DNA of 64,000 nt from NCBI GenBank assembly GCA_028873595.1, contig JAPPOV010000033.1, forward strand, positions 295,165-359,164, given 5' to 3'. The notes below the pieces were generated by a model that was not told where the DNA came from, ran no database searches, and was given only the letters and a program-made list of their open reading frames with translations. This document shows positions 33,179 through 41,851 of the stretch, one piece after another; positions within the stretch are counted from its first letter, which is position 1, and the number at the start of each line of letters is the position of its first letter. This stretch comes from Gemmatimonadota bacterium (lineage in GTDB: Bacteria > Gemmatimonadota > Gemmatimonadetes > Longimicrobiales > Gaopeijiaceae). Made by a program: the position numbers and the translations under genes.

Positions 33179-33868
33179 GTGCTCCGAGCGCGGACGGTCT
33201 CGGTGATGGTCCGTGCGTCGGTCCGTGCGCTACTGCCGCTCATCGCCGCGATCGCCGTTGCGGCGTGCGCCGGTCAGAATGCGGCTCTGTACCGGCCGAG
33301 CGCCGAGGACCTGTCCGTGCAGGCTCCTGACTCGTTCCTGGTGGATATCGAGACGAGCGAGGGGACGATGACGCTGAAGATTCGGCGACATTGGTCTCCC
33401 CAGGCCGTCGACCGCGTCTGGCACCTCATGGATCACGACTTCTATGCAGGTGCTCGCATTTACCGAATGGTCGACGGCTTCGTGGCCCAGTGGGGATATT
33501 CGGGCGACCCTGCTCGCGATTCGGTCTGGCGAGCGAACCCGCTCGACGATGAGCCCGTGGTCGGGAGCAACGTGCGCGGCACGGTGAGCTTCGCTCGTGC
33601 GGGACCGAGGACCCGCACTTTTCAGCTCTATATCAACCTCGCCGACAACCAGCGCCTGGACGGTCTCAGCTCGGGTGGCGTCGTTGGGTACCCGCCCATT
33701 GGCGAGATCCAGGTGGGTCAGGAGATTCCTGCCGGCTTCTATGGTGCGTACGCCGACCAGACGCCGAGCCAGGATTCCATCCGAATTCAGGGCAACGAAT
33801 ATCTGAGGCGTGAATACCCCCAGCTCGACTCGATCATCTCGACGCGGATCCGGGGCAGCTGGCGTTGA
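33179..33868 (+). CDS. Cyclophilin-type peptidyl-prolyl isomerase lipoprotein inside the men cluster
   Basis: 229 aa with a GTG start and a GAAGGAAGGG SD 8 nt upstream; an ATG at 33206 is the alternative. Lipoprotein signal with lipobox V-A-A-C near residue 29. Cyclophilin domain from about residue 52 (F-L-V-D-I-E-T-S-E-G) with A-R-I-Y-R-M-V-D-G-F-V-A-Q and F-Q-L-Y-I-N-L-A-D-N-Q-R-L-D. Some active-site positions differ from textbook cyclophilins (no Arg-Phe-Gln triplet in the usual place), so activity may be weak. It sits 110 bp after menD and 4 bp before menA, so it is probably co-transcribed although it is not a pathway enzyme. Confidence 0.87.
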   Translation: MLRARTVSVMVRASVRALLPLIAAIAVAACAGQNAALYRPSAEDLSVQAPDSFLVDIETSEGTMTLKIRRHWSPQAVDRVWHLMDHDFYAGARIYRMVDGFVAQWGYSGDPARDSVWRANPLDDEPVVGSNVRGTVSFARAGPRTRTFQLYINLADNQRLDGLSSGGVVGYPPIGEIQVGQEIPAGFYGAYADQTPSQDSIRIQGNEYLRREYPQLDSIISTRIRGSWR

Positions 33869-33872
33869 GTCC

Positions 33873-34778
33873 ATGAGCGACGAAAGCACACTGCCGATCG
33901 GACGGGTTCAGGCCTGGGCCATGGCGGCTCGTCCCAAGACGCTCACCGCGGCGGTAGCACCGGTGGTGGCGGGTACGGGGCTGGCGGCTCACGATGGTGT
34001 ATTCGTCGTACTACCGGCCGCCGCTGCGCTCTTGGGCGCAATTCTCATCCAGATCGGGACGAACTTCGCGAACGATTACTACGACTTCGTGCGCGGGGGA
34101 GACACTGAAGAGCGGGTAGGTCCGACGCGGGTGACGCAGGCCGGGATCATCGATCCCCCCGCAGTGAAGCGAGGAGTCTTCGCGGTGTTGGGTGCCGCGA
34201 TCCTCGTGGGTGTGTATCTCGTGGCCGTGGCGGGGTGGCCGATCGTAGTGATCGGTCTCGCGTCCGTCGTGTGCGCCGTCGCGTACACCGGGGGACCGTT
34301 CCCGCTGGCGTATCACGGATTGGGTGATGTCTTCGTCTTCGTCTTTTTCGGACTGATCGCCGTTGGAGGTACGTACTTCGTTCAGGCGCTCACCTGGCCG
34401 CTAGACGCGCTGCTGGCCGGTGCAGGTCTCGGCGCGCTGAGTACGGCGATTCTCGTCGTGAACAACCTGCGTGACATCGAAACCGATGAGAGAGCAGGAA
34501 AGCGCACGCTTGCTGTTCGGCTCGGAAAGAGTGGAACCTGCGCCGAACTCGTCGCTCTCATCACGCTCGGAGCAATGGTGCCTGTCCTCGGATGGCGGGT
34601 GTTCGGTTGGCCCGTCGCTTCCCTGGCTGCCCTGATCGCGATCCCGCTGGCCATCTCACCCGTACGCACCGCATTTCGGTACGAGCATCCCTCCGAGCTG
34701 ATCCCTGCGCTCGGAGCGACAGCCCGGGTGGTCGTCGTATACGGCGTGGCCCTCGGGGCAGGCCTGGCTCTGGGTTGA
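33873..34778 (+). CDS. menA: 1,4-dihydroxy-2-naphthoate polyprenyltransferase
   Basis: 301 aa from the ATG at 33873, 4 bp after the cyclophilin stop. UbiA-superfamily membrane enzyme with eight to nine predicted helices. Motif I is N-F-A-N-D-Y-Y-D-F-V-R-G-G-D-T (about 66-80), binding Mg2+-diphosphate; motif II is V-N-N-L-R-D-I-E-T-D-E-R-A-G-K-R-T-L (about 197-214). A-R-P-K-T-L-T near residues 19-25 is typical of MenA. It prenylates 1,4-dihydroxy-2-naphthoate to demethylmenaquinone. Confidence 0.95.
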   Translation: MSDESTLPIGRVQAWAMAARPKTLTAAVAPVVAGTGLAAHDGVFVVLPAAAALLGAILIQIGTNFANDYYDFVRGGDTEERVGPTRVTQAGIIDPPAVKRGVFAVLGAAILVGVYLVAVAGWPIVVIGLASVVCAVAYTGGPFPLAYHGLGDVFVFVFFGLIAVGGTYFVQALTWPLDALLAGAGLGALSTAILVVNNLRDIETDERAGKRTLAVRLGKSGTCAELVALITLGAMVPVLGWRVFGWPVASLAALIAIPLAISPVRTAFRYEHPSELIPALGATARVVVVYGVALGAGLALG

Positions 34779-34785
34779 GTCAGCG

Positions 34786-36081
34786 ATGGATTTGCTCGCA
34801 CGCTGCCCGGCACAAAGCTCTACCCGGATCCTGACGGACGGCTCCGAAGAGATCACGCTCGAGAGCCTGAGGTGCCGTGTCTCGGACGCGGCGAAACGGC
34901 TGAATCCCGAGGGAGCGACGACGGGTCAAGTCCGCCCCTTCCAGATCCAGGCCGATGTCGATGGAATGATCGAACTGCTGGCAACATGGGCAGCAGGCCT
35001 CATCCCGGCACCGCTGAACCCGAAGTTGACGGATGATGCGCGTCAGCAAGCCACGGCAGCGCTCTCATCAGTCTCGACCCCTCCCGGAACCTGCGTTGTC
35101 CTGTGGACGTCCGGGACGTCAGGGCAGCCTCGTGGAGTCGCGCTCTCCTGGGCGAATCTCGAGGCGAGCGCCCGAGCTGCTGAGACCCGACTCGGGCTGT
35201 GTGCAGACGACGTGTGGCTTGCCTCGCTGTCTCCTGCGCACGTCGGAGGGTTGGCTTTGATCACGCGGGCGTTCCTGCTCGGAAATCGTCTCATCGCGAT
35301 GGGGCAATTCGATGTCGCTCGAACGGTCGCGCTGCTGGAGTCGGACGATGGGCCGACGCATCTCTCGCTGGTTCCGACCCAGCTTCATCAGATACGAGAG
35401 GCGTGGCGCAGCACGTCAGCGCCGCCGAGGCTCCGCTGTGCCTTGATCGGTGGGGCTCACACCCCGCGGACGCTGGTCGAGCGTGTGACGGGTGAGGGAT
35501 GGCCGATCGCGCTCACGTACGGAGCCACGGAGATGAGTTCTCAAGTCGCGACGGCGACGCCCGCGGAGGTGACTGCGGGGCTTCACGGGGTCGGACTCCC
35601 GCTGGACGGTGTCGAGGTTCGCGTCGCGCAGGATGAAGAGATCCTCCTGCGCGGGCCGACCCGGGCGCTCGGGTATGTGGGGGAGGTCACGGCCTCGCTC
35701 ACGAACGAGTCCGGGTGGTACCACACCGGGGACCTGGGGCGACTGGATGGAGACGGCCGGCTGACGATCACCGGTCGGCGAATCGATCGAATCGTCACGG
35801 GGGGCGTCACACTCGACGCGATCGCGATCGAAGAAGACCTGCGCCTCCATCCGACTGTGGTCGATGTGTGTGTCGTCGGTGTGCCGGATGATGTCTGGGG
35901 TGAGCGGGTCGCAGCGTGGGTAGAGCCGGTCCATGGCGAGTTCGATCTCGACGAGTTCGAGGCCTGGGTCAGCCGAGCAATGGCACCCTCAGCCAGGCCC
36001 CGCGTCTGGCGGGTCGGGGATCCTCTACCGAGAAATGCCAACGGAAAGATCGACCGCGCTTGCGTACGCTCGACGTTTTGA
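34786..36081 (+). CDS. menE: o-Succinylbenzoate-CoA ligase
   Basis: 431 aa, adenylate-forming enzyme at the short end of the MenE range. P-loop V-L-W-T-S-G-T-S-G-Q-P-R-G (about 104-116), A5-like T-Y-G-A-T-E-M-S-S (about 244-252), G-W-Y-H-T-G-D-L-G (about 306-314), G-R-R-I-D-R-I-V-T-G-G and a C-terminal N-G-K-I-D-R with the catalytic Lys. The first 60 residues are unusually compact. It activates o-succinylbenzoate with ATP and CoA. It starts 7 bp after menA. MenB and MenC, which act before and after, are not in this window. Confidence 0.93.
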   Translation: MDLLARCPAQSSTRILTDGSEEITLESLRCRVSDAAKRLNPEGATTGQVRPFQIQADVDGMIELLATWAAGLIPAPLNPKLTDDARQQATAALSSVSTPPGTCVVLWTSGTSGQPRGVALSWANLEASARAAETRLGLCADDVWLASLSPAHVGGLALITRAFLLGNRLIAMGQFDVARTVALLESDDGPTHLSLVPTQLHQIREAWRSTSAPPRLRCALIGGAHTPRTLVERVTGEGWPIALTYGATEMSSQVATATPAEVTAGLHGVGLPLDGVEVRVAQDEEILLRGPTRALGYVGEVTASLTNESGWYHTGDLGRLDGDGRLTITGRRIDRIVTGGVTLDAIAIEEDLRLHPTVVDVCVVGVPDDVWGERVAAWVEPVHGEFDLDEFEAWVSRAMAPSARPRVWRVGDPLPRNANGKIDRACVRSTF

Positions 36082-36164
36082 TGTGATCGGCCGCGGGCGG
36101 AACCGCCCAGTGGGTGGTGATCGGTCCGTAAGGCAGGCGGTCCCGCACCGCGACCAACGTACGC

Positions 36165-36854
36165 CTATCGAAAGGCGAAGCTCACGCCGAGCCGGAACGT
36201 CATCAGGTCGGCATCCGAACGATTCGGGTAGAGGAGGACCGAGCCGTCCGGCTGATCGACCACGTCACCCTCGGTCAGGAAGTTCGCGACCTGGTTGTCG
36301 ACCTTCTCGACGCCGAGGTCGATGAAGGTGCGGACACCAGTGCGGAAGCGGAGGCCCCCGCCGAAGCGCCATCCCAAGACCATGTCGGAGTAGTTCGTCG
36401 TCTCGAGGTACGGCTGGTATCCGTCGTTGTCGTCCATGTGCGACGAGGTGACGAAGAACGACAGGCCTGCCCCGGCGTGCACGTAGGGTTCGATGTCACC
36501 GCGCATGAGCACGATCTCAGGACCCACACTTCCGTACAAGATCGAATTGGTCGTGGTCACGTCCGAGCCGACCCGGCACGTAAAGTCACAGTAGAAGAGC
36601 TCCTCCGAACCGTACACCACCGCGCCCAGGTCGAGCCTCATGCGCAGGTGGCCGCCGGCTGCCATCGGGGCACTGCCCGAGACTTGGACTCCTAACCCGT
36701 AGTCAACGAGCGTACCCATCTCACCGACGGGGTTGGCCGCGACGAAGCTGAGCCCGACCGACCCGCCCGGCCCGCGCTGCTGGGCCTCCAGCGCGGCAGC
36801 CGGAGTGATCAGCCCCACCACCACCATGATTGTCCCTCGTTTCGCGTGCTTCAT
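36165..36854 (-). CDS. Outer-membrane beta-barrel protein (OmpA/opacity-like)
   Basis: 229 aa from the ATG at 36854, preceded by a GGAGGG SD; the open frame continues to 37151 but would overlap the DUF3311 gene. Signal peptide 1-25 (ending A-L-E-A-Q). Repeated amphipathic strands (SVGLSFVAANPVG, LRMRLDLGAVVYG, GGGLRFRTGVRTFIDLGV) end in a C-terminal F-R-L-G-V-S-F-A-F-R, a typical beta-signal for outer-membrane assembly. Two Cys near residues 87 and 91 are unusual for this fold. No specific family. It converges on menE. Confidence 0.78.
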   Translation of the reverse strand: MKHAKRGTIMVVVGLITPAAALEAQQRGPGGSVGLSFVAANPVGEMGTLVDYGLGVQVSGSAPMAAGGHLRMRLDLGAVVYGSEELFYCDFTCRVGSDVTTTNSILYGSVGPEIVLMRGDIEPYVHAGAGLSFFVTSSHMDDNDGYQPYLETTNYSDMVLGWRFGGGLRFRTGVRTFIDLGVEKVDNQVANFLTEGDVVDQPDGSVLLYPNRSDADLMTFRLGVSFAFR

Positions 36855-37059
36855 CTTGCCCTCCGTGCCTTTCCTTGAATGGCACGGAAAAAGATTGCAG
36901 AGGTCGTGCCATCGGCGCTGGGTCGCATAACGTGTTGTTCTACATGGCCTTAGGTGCCCAGATGGCCGGCTGGCCAGTCGTGTGTGTGTCCAATTCGGAG
37001 GACAAGGCTGTGTCTCCTGCGCTGGCGTACCAACCGGTCGAACGTCATGTTCGCCGCCC

Positions 37060-37287
37060 ATGAACCAGGAACGCAGATCACATTTCGTCCCGCGGACCGC
37101 GGAAGGCCGCACCGCCCTGGTGGCGTTCGTCCTTCTCTTTCTGCTCTCCATGCCGCCCGTGACTCACGCCGTTCTGGATCGACCGGACACGTGGATCGGA
37201 GGAGTCCCCTTCTTGTTCGCCACCCTTTTCGTCGTGTACTCCGCGCTGATTGGTGTGCTCGCGTGGGCCTGGCGGAAGGGGCTCTGA
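37060..37287 (+). CDS. DUF3311 small membrane protein, symporter partner
   Basis: 75 aa from the ATG at 37060. Two transmembrane segments (about 17-36 and 48-70) flank a short loop with D-R-P-D-T-W-I-G-G-V-P-F-L, the DUF3311 pattern. Proteins of this family precede sodium:solute symporters and are thought to be accessory subunits. The stop is followed after 1 nt by the symporter ATG, fitting that role. Confidence 0.85.
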   Translation: MNQERRSHFVPRTAEGRTALVAFVLLFLLSMPPVTHAVLDRPDTWIGGVPFLFATLFVVYSALIGVLAWAWRKGL

Positions 37288-37288
37288 C

Positions 37289-38782
37289 ATGGAGCCCTGG
37301 GTCGTAGCCACGAGCCTGATCTTCATCTATCTGCTCGCGACGGTCGTCCTCGGCATCATCGCGAATCAGAGGATGACGGTCGACATGGAGGATTTCCTCC
37401 TGTACGGCCGGCAAGCTGGCTTCATCGTTCTCTATCTGACGGTTGTGGCCACGTTCCACTCCGCGTTCGCTTTCCTTGGCTCGGGCGGGTTCTTCTATAC
37501 GCACGGAATTGGCTTTTGGGCGGCCGGCACGTGGACGGTTCTCGTCGGCGCGATCACGTATGTCCTCGGCCCACGTATCTGGGCCCTCGGGAAGGCCAAC
37601 GGCTACATCACGCCGGCGGACATGCTTGCGGACTTCTATGAGTCCGAGGCGGTGCGCGTCGCGGTGGCGATCGTCTCGGTGGTCTTTACGATCCTGTACA
37701 TCCAGGTCCAGGCGCAGGGTCTCGGGTACATCATCAACGTGGCATCCGGGGGCCGAATCTCGTTCGAGGTCGGGACGCTCATCCTGCTCGTGGTGGCGGC
37801 TGCGTACCTGATGGCAGGTGGCCTGCGGGCCGTCTACTGGACCGACGTCATCCAGGGCGTCTGGATGTACGTCGCGGTGTGGGTCGGAGCGATGTACCTC
37901 GCCTACGATCTTTTCGGCGGCCCCCTGCAGCTGTGGGCGGAGGTCCGTGCTCAGCGTCCGGACCTTCTGAGTCTACCGGGACCTGAAGGGTTCTTCACGC
38001 CAGGGATGTGGATCGGGATGACGATCACGCTCTCGTTCGGGATCATCTTCCAGCCGCACATGATGATCCGGTACTACACCGCGATCGACGCGAAGACGCT
38101 CAAGCTGCTCGGCGCTACCACCCCGATCTACCTGATGACGCTGTATGTGCCCGCTGCACTCGTCGGGCTCGGTGGCGCGGTCGCGATGCCGGGGCTGGAT
38201 GTGCCCGATCGGATCTTCCCGGAGCTTCTCTTCGCACACGCGCCGCCGATCCTCACGGGGGTGATCCTGGCCGGGGCGACCGCGGCCGCGATGTCGACGC
38301 TCGACTCGATCTTGCATGCGAACATGAGCGTACTCACCCGGGACGTATACCAGCGCTACATCGCGCCGGACCGGGGGCAGGGCCACTACGTCTGGGTAGG
38401 CCGCGGAATCGTCGCGGCACTTCTCGTGGTCGGCTACTTCCTCTCGGTCCGCACCTTCGACTTCCTGGTGGTCCTGGTGACGCTGAGTGGCTCCGGAGCG
38501 TTACAGCTCATGCCCGCGATCCTCGGAGTCTGCTTCCCGACCAGACGGACTCTGACCCGGGTCGGCGTGCTTTCCGGCCTGCTGGTCGGGCTGGGCACGC
38601 TGTACGTCACCCTCTTGGTGATCCCGCATCCGCTCGGACTCCATGGCGGAGTTTGGGCCCTGCTGTTCAACGCCGCTGTAACCCTGACGGTGTCCACCGT
38701 GACGGAGCCACCGTCCGCTGAAACACGAGATCGCATCCACGGAGAAGTGGAGCATCAGATCTATCCGGAGACCTCTTCATGA
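37289..38782 (+). CDS. Sodium:solute symporter family transporter
   Basis: 497 aa, about 13 transmembrane helices. SSS hallmarks are D-M-E-D-F-L-L-Y-G-R (about 32-41), G-Y-I-T-P-A-D-M-L-A-D-F-Y (about 105-117), V-Y-W-T-D-V-I-Q-G (about 185-193) and a Na+-site-like G-A-T-A-A-A-M-S-T-L-D-S-I-L near 331-344. Substrate unknown; related permeases carry organic acids or amino acids. It is coupled upstream to DUF3311 and downstream (ATGA overlap) to a secreted S51 peptidase, suggesting uptake of that enzyme's product. Confidence 0.92.
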   Translation: MEPWVVATSLIFIYLLATVVLGIIANQRMTVDMEDFLLYGRQAGFIVLYLTVVATFHSAFAFLGSGGFFYTHGIGFWAAGTWTVLVGAITYVLGPRIWALGKANGYITPADMLADFYESEAVRVAVAIVSVVFTILYIQVQAQGLGYIINVASGGRISFEVGTLILLVVAAAYLMAGGLRAVYWTDVIQGVWMYVAVWVGAMYLAYDLFGGPLQLWAEVRAQRPDLLSLPGPEGFFTPGMWIGMTITLSFGIIFQPHMMIRYYTAIDAKTLKLLGATTPIYLMTLYVPAALVGLGGAVAMPGLDVPDRIFPELLFAHAPPILTGVILAGATAAAMSTLDSILHANMSVLTRDVYQRYIAPDRGQGHYVWVGRGIVAALLVVGYFLSVRTFDFLVVLVTLSGSGALQLMPAILGVCFPTRRTLTRVGVLSGLLVGLGTLYVTLLVIPHPLGLHGGVWALLFNAAVTLTVSTVTEPPSAETRDRIHGEVEHQIYPETSS

Positions 38783-39711
38783 TCAGTCGTACCGGCTTCC
38801 CGGTGTCCATATGCAATACACTGCGCGCATCGGTGGTGCTCGTCGCGATCGCGATCTGGCCGGCACCTGCCGTGACCCAGGTACAGCAGGGCCCACCTCC
38901 GCCTGAGGTCGGTCCCGAGCGAGGTTCCCTGGTGATCGTCGGAGGCGCCATGCGCTCGGCAGAGATCTACGAGCGCTTCATCGAGCTAGCCGGAGGTCCG
39001 GACGCTCACATCGTGCTCGTCCCGACGGCTGGTGGCGCGGCGGAATACGACGAATTCTACCAGGGGTTGAACGCATGGCGTCGGCACGGCGCCCGTAATC
39101 TGACGCTGCTCCACACGATCGATCCATCGGAAGCGGACACCGACGAGTTCATCGAGCCTTTGAAGACTGCAGGTGGCGTCTTCTTCTTCGGAGGACGGCA
39201 GTGGCGGCTCGTTGACTCCTATGGCGGCACGAAGACCGAGGAGGCGTTCCGATCGGTTCTGGAGCGTGGCGGGGTGATCGGTGGATCGTCGGCTGGAGCA
39301 TCGATCCAGGGCTCGTTCCTGGTCCGCGGTGATACGCGGACGAACACGATCATGATGGGTGATCATCAGCGCGGTTTCGCCTACCTCCGAAACGTCGGGA
39401 TCGACCAGCACGTCCTTCGTCGGAACCGGCAGTTCGACATGATCGAGGTCGTCGAGGCTCACCCGGAGTTACTCGGGATCGGGCTCGACGAAGACACCGC
39501 GCTCATCGTTCAGGGTGATCGTGCGCAGGTGTTGGGGCGCTCGTACGCGCTCATCTACGACAACCAGGCCACCACCGGGGACACGGGGAAGTTCTATTTC
39601 CTCGCGCCTGGAGACCGATTCAACCTTGCGACTCGTGAGGCGACCCGGCCGTCCATGACACAGAGCCCGATTCAGGGCGTCGAAAAGAAACCGTGGGGAA
39701 GTGGTACATGA
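38779..39711 (+). CDS. Secreted cyanophycinase-like S51 peptidase
   Basis: 310 aa, with the ATG overlapping the upstream stop. A signal peptide at about 15-35 ends A-V-T-Q. The S51 (class I glutamine amidotransferase-like) domain has L-V-I-V-G-G-A-M-R (51-59), V-F-F-F-G-G-R-Q-W-R-L (134-144) and the nucleophile motif I-G-G-S-S-A-G-A with Ser171; the usual acid is supplied by downstream Glu or Asp residues. Cyanophycinase cleaves cyanophycin to beta-Asp-Arg dipeptides; other S51 members are dipeptidases E. Being extracytoplasmic and flanked by two Na+ symporters, it probably processes an external peptide or polymer for import. Confidence 0.87.
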   Translation: MISRTGFPVSICNTLRASVVLVAIAIWPAPAVTQVQQGPPPPEVGPERGSLVIVGGAMRSAEIYERFIELAGGPDAHIVLVPTAGGAAEYDEFYQGLNAWRRHGARNLTLLHTIDPSEADTDEFIEPLKTAGGVFFFGGRQWRLVDSYGGTKTEEAFRSVLERGGVIGGSSAGASIQGSFLVRGDTRTNTIMMGDHQRGFAYLRNVGIDQHVLRRNRQFDMIEVVEAHPELLGIGLDEDTALIVQGDRAQVLGRSYALIYDNQATTGDTGKFYFLAPGDRFNLATREATRPSMTQSPIQGVEKKPWGSGT

Positions 39712-40037
39712 GTGATACATCGGAACACAGTCACGTGGATGAGCGACCGTCGGTCACCGATCCTGAAACGGTTGCGCGTCACGCAGAGTACTGGCGTCGG
39801 AACGTCCGGGTGCTCGGTATGCTGCTCGTCGCCTGGTTCGTGGTCTCCTACCTGGCCGGGATCGTCTTCGCCGAAGCGCTGAACGCCTTCACACTACCGT
39901 TCACGAACTTCCCGGTCGGCTTCTGGTTCGCGCAGCAGGGGTCGATCTACGTGTTCGTCATTCTGATCTTCGTGTACGTGAAATTGATGAACGATCTCGA
40001 CCGTGAGTTCGACGTCGATGAGGGGGCGAGCTCATGA
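39708..40037 (+). CDS. DUF4212 small subunit of a sodium:solute symporter
   Basis: 109 aa, ATG overlapping the upstream stop. Two transmembrane helices (about 36-57 and 75-95), with Y-W-R-R-N-V-R (28-34) before the first and P-V-G-F-W-F-A-Q-Q-G-S (70-80) between them, the DUF4212 signature. It partners VC_2705-type symporters and overlaps the next gene by ATGA, so the two are expected to assemble together. Confidence 0.92.
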   Translation: MSDTSEHSHVDERPSVTDPETVARHAEYWRRNVRVLGMLLVAWFVVSYLAGIVFAEALNAFTLPFTNFPVGFWFAQQGSIYVFVILIFVYVKLMNDLDREFDVDEGASS

Positions 40038-41737
40038 ACGTCCAGGCCTGGACCTTCCTGCTCGTGGCGGCGTCGTTTGCACTCTACATCGGCATCGCCG
40101 TCTGGTCGCGCGCGTCTTCCACCAAGGACTTCTACGTCGCCGGGGGTGGTGTGTCCCCGCTCGCCAACGGTATGGCGACGGCTGCTGACTGGATGAGTGC
40201 AGCCTCTTTCATTTCCATGGCGGGTCTCATCTCGTTCATGGGCTACGACGGTTCCGTCTACCTCATGGGGTGGACCGGCGGGTACGTACTCCTGGCGCTC
40301 CTGCTTGCACCGTACCTGCGGAAGTACGGCGCATTCACGGTGCCCGACTTCGTGGGCGATCGCTACTACTCACAACTCGCCCGCATCGTAGCCGTCGTGT
40401 GTGCGATCTTCGTGTCGTTTACGTACGTAGCGGGTCAGATGCGGGGCGTCGGAATCGTTTTCGGACGCTTTCTGGAGGTCGACGTGAATGTCGGCGTCGG
40501 CATTGGCATGGCGATCGTCTTCTTCTACGCCGTACTCGGTGGGATGAAGGGCATCACGTACACGCAGGTGGCGCAGTACTGCGTACTGATCTTTGCCTTC
40601 ATGGTCCCCGCCATCTTCCTCTCCTTGATGATCACCGGCACGCCGATTCCGCAGTTCGGGCTCGGTGGCGTGGAGCAGGCATCGGGGATCCCGCTTCTCG
40701 AGCGCCTGAACGGACTGCATCGAGAGTTAGGATTCGGGCCGTATACCAGCGGGACGAAGTCGACCCTCGACGTCTTCTTCATCACTGCCGCATTGATGGT
40801 GGGGACGGCGGGTCTTCCACACGTGATCATCCGGTTCTACACGGTTCCCCGTGTGCGTGATGCGCGGATCTCGGTGGGGTGGGCCCTTCTCTTCATCTCG
40901 CTCCTCTACACCACAGCACCCGCTGTCGCTGTTTTTGCGCGTACGAACCTGATCAACTCCGTGCAGGACGTGCCGTATGCCCAGGTGCCGGAGTGGTTCA
41001 CCAAGTGGGAGGATACCGGACTTCTCACGTTCAACGACGTGAACGGAGACGGTCTGATCCAGTACGTAGGCCCGGAGTCTTCGATCACGAATGAGCTAAC
41101 GGTCGACCGAGACATCATGGTGCTGGCCAACCCGGAGATCGCGAACCTCCCGGCGTGGGTGATCGGCCTGGTGGCAGCGGGTGGGCTGGCTGCAGCGCTG
41201 TCTACGGCTGCAGGTCTGCTGCTTGTGATCTCTTCGGCAGTCAGTCACGACCTTCTCAAACGAAGTCTCAAGCCGGATATCAGCGAGAAGCAGGAGTTGT
41301 TGGCCGCTCGATGCGCCGCAGGTGTGGCGGTGATCGTGGCGGGGTATTTCGGTATGAATCCACCCGGCTTCGTCGCTCAGGTCGTTGCCTTTGCCTTCGG
41401 CCTGGCAGCGTCTTCGTTCTTCCCCGCGATCATCCTCGGCATCTTCTCCAAACGAACCACGAGAGAAGGGGCGATCCTGGGGATGGTGAGTGGCATCACG
41501 TTCACAGCTGCGTACATCGTGTACTTCAACTTCGTGAATCCGGAGGCGAACAACGCCGCGAGCTGGTGGTTCGGAATCAGCCCCGAGGGCATCGGTACGG
41601 TCGGCATGCTGCTGAATTTCGCAGTCACGATTGTGGTCTCCCGTATGACGCCCGAGCCGCCTCCTCAGGTTCAGGTTCTGGTCGACCTGATTCGCGTACC
41701 GCGGGGCGCGGGGGAGGCGCACGAGCTCAGCATCTAG
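40034..41737 (+). CDS. VC_2705-type sodium:solute symporter
   Basis: 567 aa, 13-14 transmembrane helices. Markers are F-Y-V-A-G-G-G-V-S-P-L-A-N-G-M-A-T-A-A-D-W-M (about 34-55), GYVLLALLLAPYLRKYG, a central loop with a Ca2+-like F-N-D-V-N-G-D-G-L-I (about 334-343) and A-A-A-L-S-T-A-A-G-L-L-L-V near 384-396. Related ActP and VC_2705 members carry acetate or similar small carboxylates with Na+. Last gene of the five-gene operon 37060-41737; DUF4212 is its partner. Confidence 0.92.
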   Translation: MNVQAWTFLLVAASFALYIGIAVWSRASSTKDFYVAGGGVSPLANGMATAADWMSAASFISMAGLISFMGYDGSVYLMGWTGGYVLLALLLAPYLRKYGAFTVPDFVGDRYYSQLARIVAVVCAIFVSFTYVAGQMRGVGIVFGRFLEVDVNVGVGIGMAIVFFYAVLGGMKGITYTQVAQYCVLIFAFMVPAIFLSLMITGTPIPQFGLGGVEQASGIPLLERLNGLHRELGFGPYTSGTKSTLDVFFITAALMVGTAGLPHVIIRFYTVPRVRDARISVGWALLFISLLYTTAPAVAVFARTNLINSVQDVPYAQVPEWFTKWEDTGLLTFNDVNGDGLIQYVGPESSITNELTVDRDIMVLANPEIANLPAWVIGLVAAGGLAAALSTAAGLLLVISSAVSHDLLKRSLKPDISEKQELLAARCAAGVAVIVAGYFGMNPPGFVAQVVAFAFGLAASSFFPAIILGIFSKRTTREGAILGMVSGITFTAAYIVYFNFVNPEANNAASWWFGISPEGIGTVGMLLNFAVTIVVSRMTPEPPPQVQVLVDLIRVPRGAGEAHELSI

Positions 41738-41802
41738 AGGGTCGCGTCTCCGTGTTGCCTGACCGGGGTGCCGGCTCACGAGGTCTGCCAGACCGCAAAG
41801 GT

Positions 41803-41851
41803 GACTGACCCCCAAACGGGTCAATAAGTGCGGAAACCCTCGGGGTCAGTC
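41803..41851. repeat. 10-bp inverted repeat at the aquaporin gene end
   Basis: Perfect 10-bp arms GACTGACCCC (41803-41812) and GGGGTCAGTC (41842-41851), 29 nt apart, lie between the convergent symporter and aquaporin genes; the right arm includes the aquaporin stop. An inner TGACCC/GGGTCA stem overlaps the left arm. There is no T tract. Possibly a bidirectional termination or mRNA-stability structure. Confidence 0.45.

Noticed and set aside
33144-33206. 20-codon ATG frame before the cyclophilin gene
   Set aside because: Too short and without features; more likely leader sequence.
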